This document shows, in pieces, positions 7,496 to 9,763 of a stretch of DNA of 9,763 bases (its first letter is position 1; every line of letters begins with the position of its first letter). The translations under genes and the position numbers were made by a program. The notes beneath the pieces were generated by a model, which searched no databases, was not told the DNA's origin, and saw only the letters and a list, made by a program, of their open reading frames with translations. This stretch comes from Anaerolineae bacterium (GTDB lineage Bacteria > Chloroflexota > Anaerolineae > Promineifilales > Promineifilaceae): positions 1 through 9,763 of the forward strand of contig JANQSK010000913.1 of NCBI GenBank assembly GCA_028284105.1, read 5' to 3'.

Positions 7496-7546
7496 TTGGA
7501 GAATAATGGGCAGCAGGGAATAAACGGCCGTTTCTATTATCTCCAA
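7496..7546. repeat. Imperfect inverted repeat enclosing an iterated palindrome copy (7522-7533)
   Basis: TTGGAGAATAAT (7496-7507) pairs with ATTATCTCCAA (7536-7546) apart from one bulged A. The interval holds AAACGGCCGTTT at 7522-7533, the second intergenic copy of the iterated palindrome. It lies between the divergent permease and peptidase genes, just upstream of the possible permease promoter, so it could be a regulatory structure for either. The role is unknown. Confidence 0.4.
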
Positions 7547-7664
7547 AACGAATTCAACACAAATACAGATATAAAAATCAACCCAATATCTCCAACAAAA
7601 TCTCCTCCTACCTTTTCCGACGATCATATTTGTGTTAATTTTGCTGAATTATCCATTTACAAAC

Positions 7665-7669
7665 GGAGG
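7665..7669 (+). promoter_or_regulatory. Strong ribosome binding site of the M20 peptidase
   Basis: GGAGG with 7 nt to the ATG at 7677. It decides the start: a GTG at 7632 is in frame and 15 codons upstream but has no such site, and its extension (LILLNYPFTNGG) is not part of the family. Confidence 0.85.
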
Positions 7670-7676
7670 CACAACT

Positions 7677-8867
7677 ATGCAAGCAACAAGTAGTGAACCA
7701 AATTTATCACGCGCTTTTGAGTTAGTGATGGAACTCATGGCTATCTCTGGCAAAACAGGCAATGAAGCCGAGGTTGCTGACTATATTAAAAACAAGCTGC
7801 TCAAAGCGGGCTACAGTGAGAACCAAATTTATATTGACGATACGAATCAAAAGACACCCACACCCAGCAACACGGGCAACCTGATCCTTACGCTTCCGGG
7901 AACACACGAAGGCGACCGTCGCCTTTTGTCTGCCCATATGGACACAGTGCCTATTTGTGTTGGTAGTCAGCCTGAATTGAACGGCCGTATCGTTCATTCA
8001 ACAGACCCTTCAACAGGACTTGGTGCAGATGATCGGGCAGGAACGGCCGTTTTGCTCAACACCGCCCTCGAAATAATCGAAAACAATTTGCCCCACCCCC
8101 CACTCACCTTTTGCTGGTTTATTCAAGAAGAAACAGGGATGCACGGCGCAAGGCTCATCAATATAGAGGACCTTTCTAATCCTAAACTAGCTTTTAATTG
8201 GGATGGTGGCTCAGCGACAAAGCTTAGCACAGGTGCTACAGGTTCCTATCGTATTCGCGCAAAAATTGAAGGGCTTGCCAGCCATGCAGGCGGTGCACCC
8301 GAAAAAGGGGTAAGCGCCATCGCTATCGCTGCTCACGCTATTGCAGATCTCGACAAAAACGGGTGGCATGGCAAAGTTATAAAAGGCACAAGCGAGGGCA
8401 CGAGCAATGTTGGGTTTATTGAAGGGGGAGAAGCGACGAATGTAGTAACAGACCTTGTTCATGTTCGTGCTGAAGCACGCAGTCACGATCCTGAATTCCG
8501 CAAAGAGATGCTCAATCAAATAGAACAAGCGTTTCTTAAAGCGGCTGAAGCGGTGACCAATATTGACGGTGCCGCCGGAAAAGTCACCTTTGATAATAAT
8601 CTCGTCTATGAATCATTCCGTCTTGAAGACGACGATCCCTCGTTGATGGAGGTGGAAAAAGTGATTCGTGGGTTAGGGCTAGAGCCAGAGCGTTCAATTG
8701 CCAATGGGGGATTAGATGCCAACTGGCTCACAGCGAAGGGCATTCCTTCAGTAACGATGGGGTGCGGTCAAAAAGATCCACACACCGTCAAGGAAACGCT
8801 GAATCTAGACGAATTTGATAACGCCTGTCGCATCGGCTTGCTTTTGGCAACACAAGTGTCAACGTAA
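7677..8867 (+). CDS. M20-family metallopeptidase, peptidase T-like
   Basis: The protein has 396 residues and no signal peptide, so it is cytoplasmic. The full set of di-zinc residues of the M20 family is visible: SAHMDTV with His87 and catalytic-support Asp89, GADDRAG with bridging Asp118, the QEETG pair with catalytic Glu151 and ligand Glu152, NWDGG with Asp176, and DPHTVKE with His369. The lid/dimerisation domain lies at about residues 185-300 and contains SHAGGAPEKGVSAI at 202-215. The GADD and SHAG motifs resemble peptidase T and the B. subtilis YqjE-type PepT-like proteins more than carboxypeptidase G2 or succinyl-DAP desuccinylase. Release of N-terminal residues from small peptides is therefore the best guess; the substrate is unproven. 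It is divergent from the EamA permease. It contains one palindrome copy read as Asn-Gly-Arg (102-104, one mismatch) and one read as Thr-Ala-Val (123-125), only 62 bp apart. A terminator follows. Confidence 0.93.
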   Translation: MQATSSEPNLSRAFELVMELMAISGKTGNEAEVADYIKNKLLKAGYSENQIYIDDTNQKTPTPSNTGNLILTLPGTHEGDRRLLSAHMDTVPICVGSQPELNGRIVHSTDPSTGLGADDRAGTAVLLNTALEIIENNLPHPPLTFCWFIQEETGMHGARLINIEDLSNPKLAFNWDGGSATKLSTGATGSYRIRAKIEGLASHAGGAPEKGVSAIAIAAHAIADLDKNGWHGKVIKGTSEGTSNVGFIEGGEATNVVTDLVHVRAEARSHDPEFRKEMLNQIEQAFLKAAEAVTNIDGAAGKVTFDNNLVYESFRLEDDDPSLMEVEKVIRGLGLEPERSIANGGLDANWLTAKGIPSVTMGCGQKDPHTVKETLNLDEFDNACRIGLLLATQVST

Positions 8868-8898
8868 GTTATTGAAATTGGCAAAAGGTAACGATTAA

Positions 8899-8935
8899 GG
8901 CGGGGGAGAAAACATGGGAATGAACTCCACCCGCC
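8899..8935 (+). terminator. Intrinsic terminator of the M20 peptidase gene, possibly bidirectional
   Basis: GGCGGG-GGAG (8899-8908) pairs with CTCC-A-CCCGCC (8925-8935), a 10-bp G+C-rich stem with one bulged A and a 16-nt loop. ATTTTGTTAATT follows on the plus strand. It lies 31 nt after the peptidase stop. The minus strand, where the globin gene ends at 8961, has only a weak T-stretch after the stem, so termination from that side would be less efficient. Confidence 0.75.
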
Positions 8936-8960
8936 ATTTTGTTAATTCGAGCAAGAGAAA

Positions 8961-9383
8961 TCAAATGATCTCTTCGGGTGTATTGGCAGCATTTTTCATT
9001 GCGTTAGCGAGGACAGTATAAACTGTGGCCCAAGCTTGTTTAACGTCAGGGGTGAATGCTGCTCCTAATCCTTGCTCTAACGTCCAAAGTAGGGCAGAAG
9101 CAACAATATCATAATCAGCGGGTTGAACCCCATAGCCTGCGTGTCGCTGACCTAGCTGTTGCACCTTAGGCAACAGCTCATCGAGCTTGTCAAGGTGGGC
9201 CACGGCCACACCCAGCGTTTGCATCAACTTTTTACCCTGTTCTTCCATATCACTTTGAAAAAGGTGCCGCGTCTGCGGTGCAATATCAAAAAGACGATTG
9301 TAAAAGAGCGCAGCTGCCTGATCGGCGATCGGATGAACAAGTGCAAAGGTTTCTCGCACGAGTTGTTTATCTTGCGGTGTCAT
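8961..9383 (-). CDS. Single-domain bacterial haemoglobin (Vitreoscilla-type)
   Basis: The protein has 140 residues and is a one-domain globin without the flavin reductase domain of flavohaemoglobins. Key positions by comparison with Vitreoscilla Hb and Hmp are Tyr28 (B10) in FYNRLF, Phe42 (CD1) in RHLF, Gln49 (E7) in EEQGKKL, proximal His81 (F8) in GQRHAGYGV and Tyr91 in ADYDIV, which hydrogen-bonds around the proximal His in the family. This suits oxygen binding with Tyr/Gln distal stabilisation. Known roles of relatives are oxygen delivery or NO dioxygenation with a separate reductase. I chose the ATG at 9383, which has GGAG nine bases upstream; a GTG at 9398 is in frame and would add five residues. 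It lies 16 nt after the stop codon of the gene to its right, so the two are probably one operon. It has no copy of the iterated palindrome. Confidence 0.94.
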   Translation of the reverse strand: MTPQDKQLVRETFALVHPIADQAAALFYNRLFDIAPQTRHLFQSDMEEQGKKLMQTLGVAVAHLDKLDELLPKVQQLGQRHAGYGVQPADYDIVASALLWTLEQGLGAAFTPDVKQAWATVYTVLANAMKNAANTPEEII

Positions 9384-9392
9384 TATATTTGT

Positions 9393-9396
9393 CTCC
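9393..9396 (-). promoter_or_regulatory. Ribosome binding site of the globin gene
   Basis: GGAG on the minus strand lies nine bases before the ATG at 9383, and just after the TAA of the upstream gene (9402-9400). This favours ATG over the GTG at 9398, and suggests translation follows on from the upstream gene. Confidence 0.55.
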
Positions 9397-9399
9397 ACT

Positions 9400-9763
9400 T
9401 TAGCCAGCTGGAAAGCAAGGCAGTGCCCACATATGGTTGTTGCTTGCTTCGATTGTGTGGGGTTTTAAGCGAAACGGCCGTTTGTACCAACAGTCCTCGC
9501 CAATATCAAACTTATAGCCTTGAACCTGAATCTCAACCTCACAGGCTTCCAAAGACGTTCCTTCGCAAGAAGCCGCTTGGCTTGGGGTAAAGATACCGGA
9601 GATTGTTCCGTTAAATTCATACGGGATATTGTCTTCCAGACCCTGAATGGTGCCGATTGCCTCTCCTGACACTGTCATCGTTGTTTCATCAATACGCATA
9701 CGCCACTGTTCATCAACAATTACGGTTTGGCCATCTATCCCTGCAGCCATACATTGTTCATCA
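9400..9763 (-). CDS. Unrecognised protein, 3' part, open at right edge
   Basis: The frame is open from the right edge to a TAA at 9402-9400, about 120 codons. The first in-window ATG (9750) is probably internal, because the frame continues upstream through Asp-Glu-Gln-Cys. I do not recognise the family. The visible part is rich in short beta-strand patterns (TVIVDEQWRMRID, TMTVSGEAIGTI, YEFNGTISGIF) and has four or five cysteines, including CEGTSLEAC and DCWYKRPF, which suggests an exported beta-rich protein with disulphides. This is an inference, as no N-terminus is visible. It contains one AACGGCCGTT copy, in an uncommon frame (Arg-Pro-Phe). It is followed after 16 nt by the globin gene, with which it is probably co-transcribed. 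That it is a real gene is likely but not certain. Confidence 0.62.
   Translation of the reverse strand, partial: DEQCMAAGIDGQTVIVDEQWRMRIDETTMTVSGEAIGTIQGLEDNIPYEFNGTISGIFTPSQAASCEGTSLEACEVEIQVQGYKFDIGEDCWYKRPFRLKPHTIEASNNHMWALPCFPAG

Larger units (their letters stand above)
1798..9482. repeat. Highly iterated palindrome AACGGCCGTT (13 dispersed copies)
   Basis: Exact copies start at 1798, 2524, 2902, 3502, 4077, 5238, 6494, 6964, 7297, 7523, 8042 and 9473. One copy with a single mismatch (AACGGCCGTA) starts at 7980. Four copies extend to the 12-bp palindrome AAACGGCCGTTT (4076, 6493, 7522, 9472). Eleven lie in coding sequence on both strands and two are intergenic. All CGGCCG sites I found in the window are inside this octamer-or-longer motif. 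The pattern matches the style of the HIP1 octamer GCGATCGC of cyanobacteria. The first 1797 bases have no copy. Confidence 0.97.

Noticed and set aside
8961..9383. Globin considered as the N-terminal part of a truncated flavohaemoglobin
   Set aside because: The frame ends naturally at the length of single-domain globins, and no FAD or NAD-binding sequence follows in any frame before the terminator and the convergent gene.
1798..9482. AACGGCCGTT copies considered as a regulon operator or as transposon ends
   Set aside because: Eleven of thirteen copies are inside genes, flanks share nothing beyond one base on each side, and there are no target duplications or paired ends. Dispersed iteration fits better.

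Overview
The window reads as ordinary bacterial chromosome, most probably from a member of the Chloroflexota. That assignment is an inference. It rests on a secreted beta-propeller protein ending in a short hydrophobic tail (FLPLIVH) of the kind I associate with Chloroflexota exoproteins, and on a regulator with a LuxR-type HTH at its N-terminus followed by a STAND ATPase and TPR-like helices. No rRNA, tRNA, CRISPR array, integrase or complete insertion sequence was seen.

Layout, left to right. Positions 1-1153 (minus strand) hold the N-terminal 384 codons of a tandem-repeat, probably beta-propeller protein that runs off the left edge. Positions 1154-1726 are a divergent non-coding stretch with a nested inverted repeat. 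Positions 1727-3703 (plus) encode an exported seven-blade TolB/PD40-like propeller with two SbsA-type Ig-like domains. Positions 3850-6444 (plus) encode the LuxR-HTH/STAND/TPR regulator. Positions 6565-7449 (minus) encode an EamA/DMT permease. Divergent from it, 7677-8867 (plus) encodes an M20 metallopeptidase of the peptidase T-like group. A strong hairpin terminator follows. The last two genes, both on the minus strand, are a single-domain haemoglobin (8961-9383) and, 16 nt upstream of it, the 3' part of an unrecognised gene (9400-9763, open at the right edge) that is probably co-transcribed with it.

The most striking signal is not a gene. The palindrome AACGGCCGTT occurs 12 times, plus one copy with a single mismatch, between 1798 and 9482. 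It lies in coding and intergenic DNA alike, and every CGGCCG I found in the window sits inside it. Chance would give far less than one copy. It behaves like a highly iterated palindrome comparable in style to cyanobacterial HIP1. In coding copies it is read mostly as Thr-Ala-Val. It is absent from the left 1.8 kb, where the repeat-protein gene shows near-identical internal duplications.

Functionally the window looks like a set of independent units: a surface or exported propeller followed by a signal-responsive regulator, a permease and peptidase pair that may handle small metabolites or peptides, and a globin operon for oxygen or NO chemistry. Nothing in the sequence ties these into one pathway.
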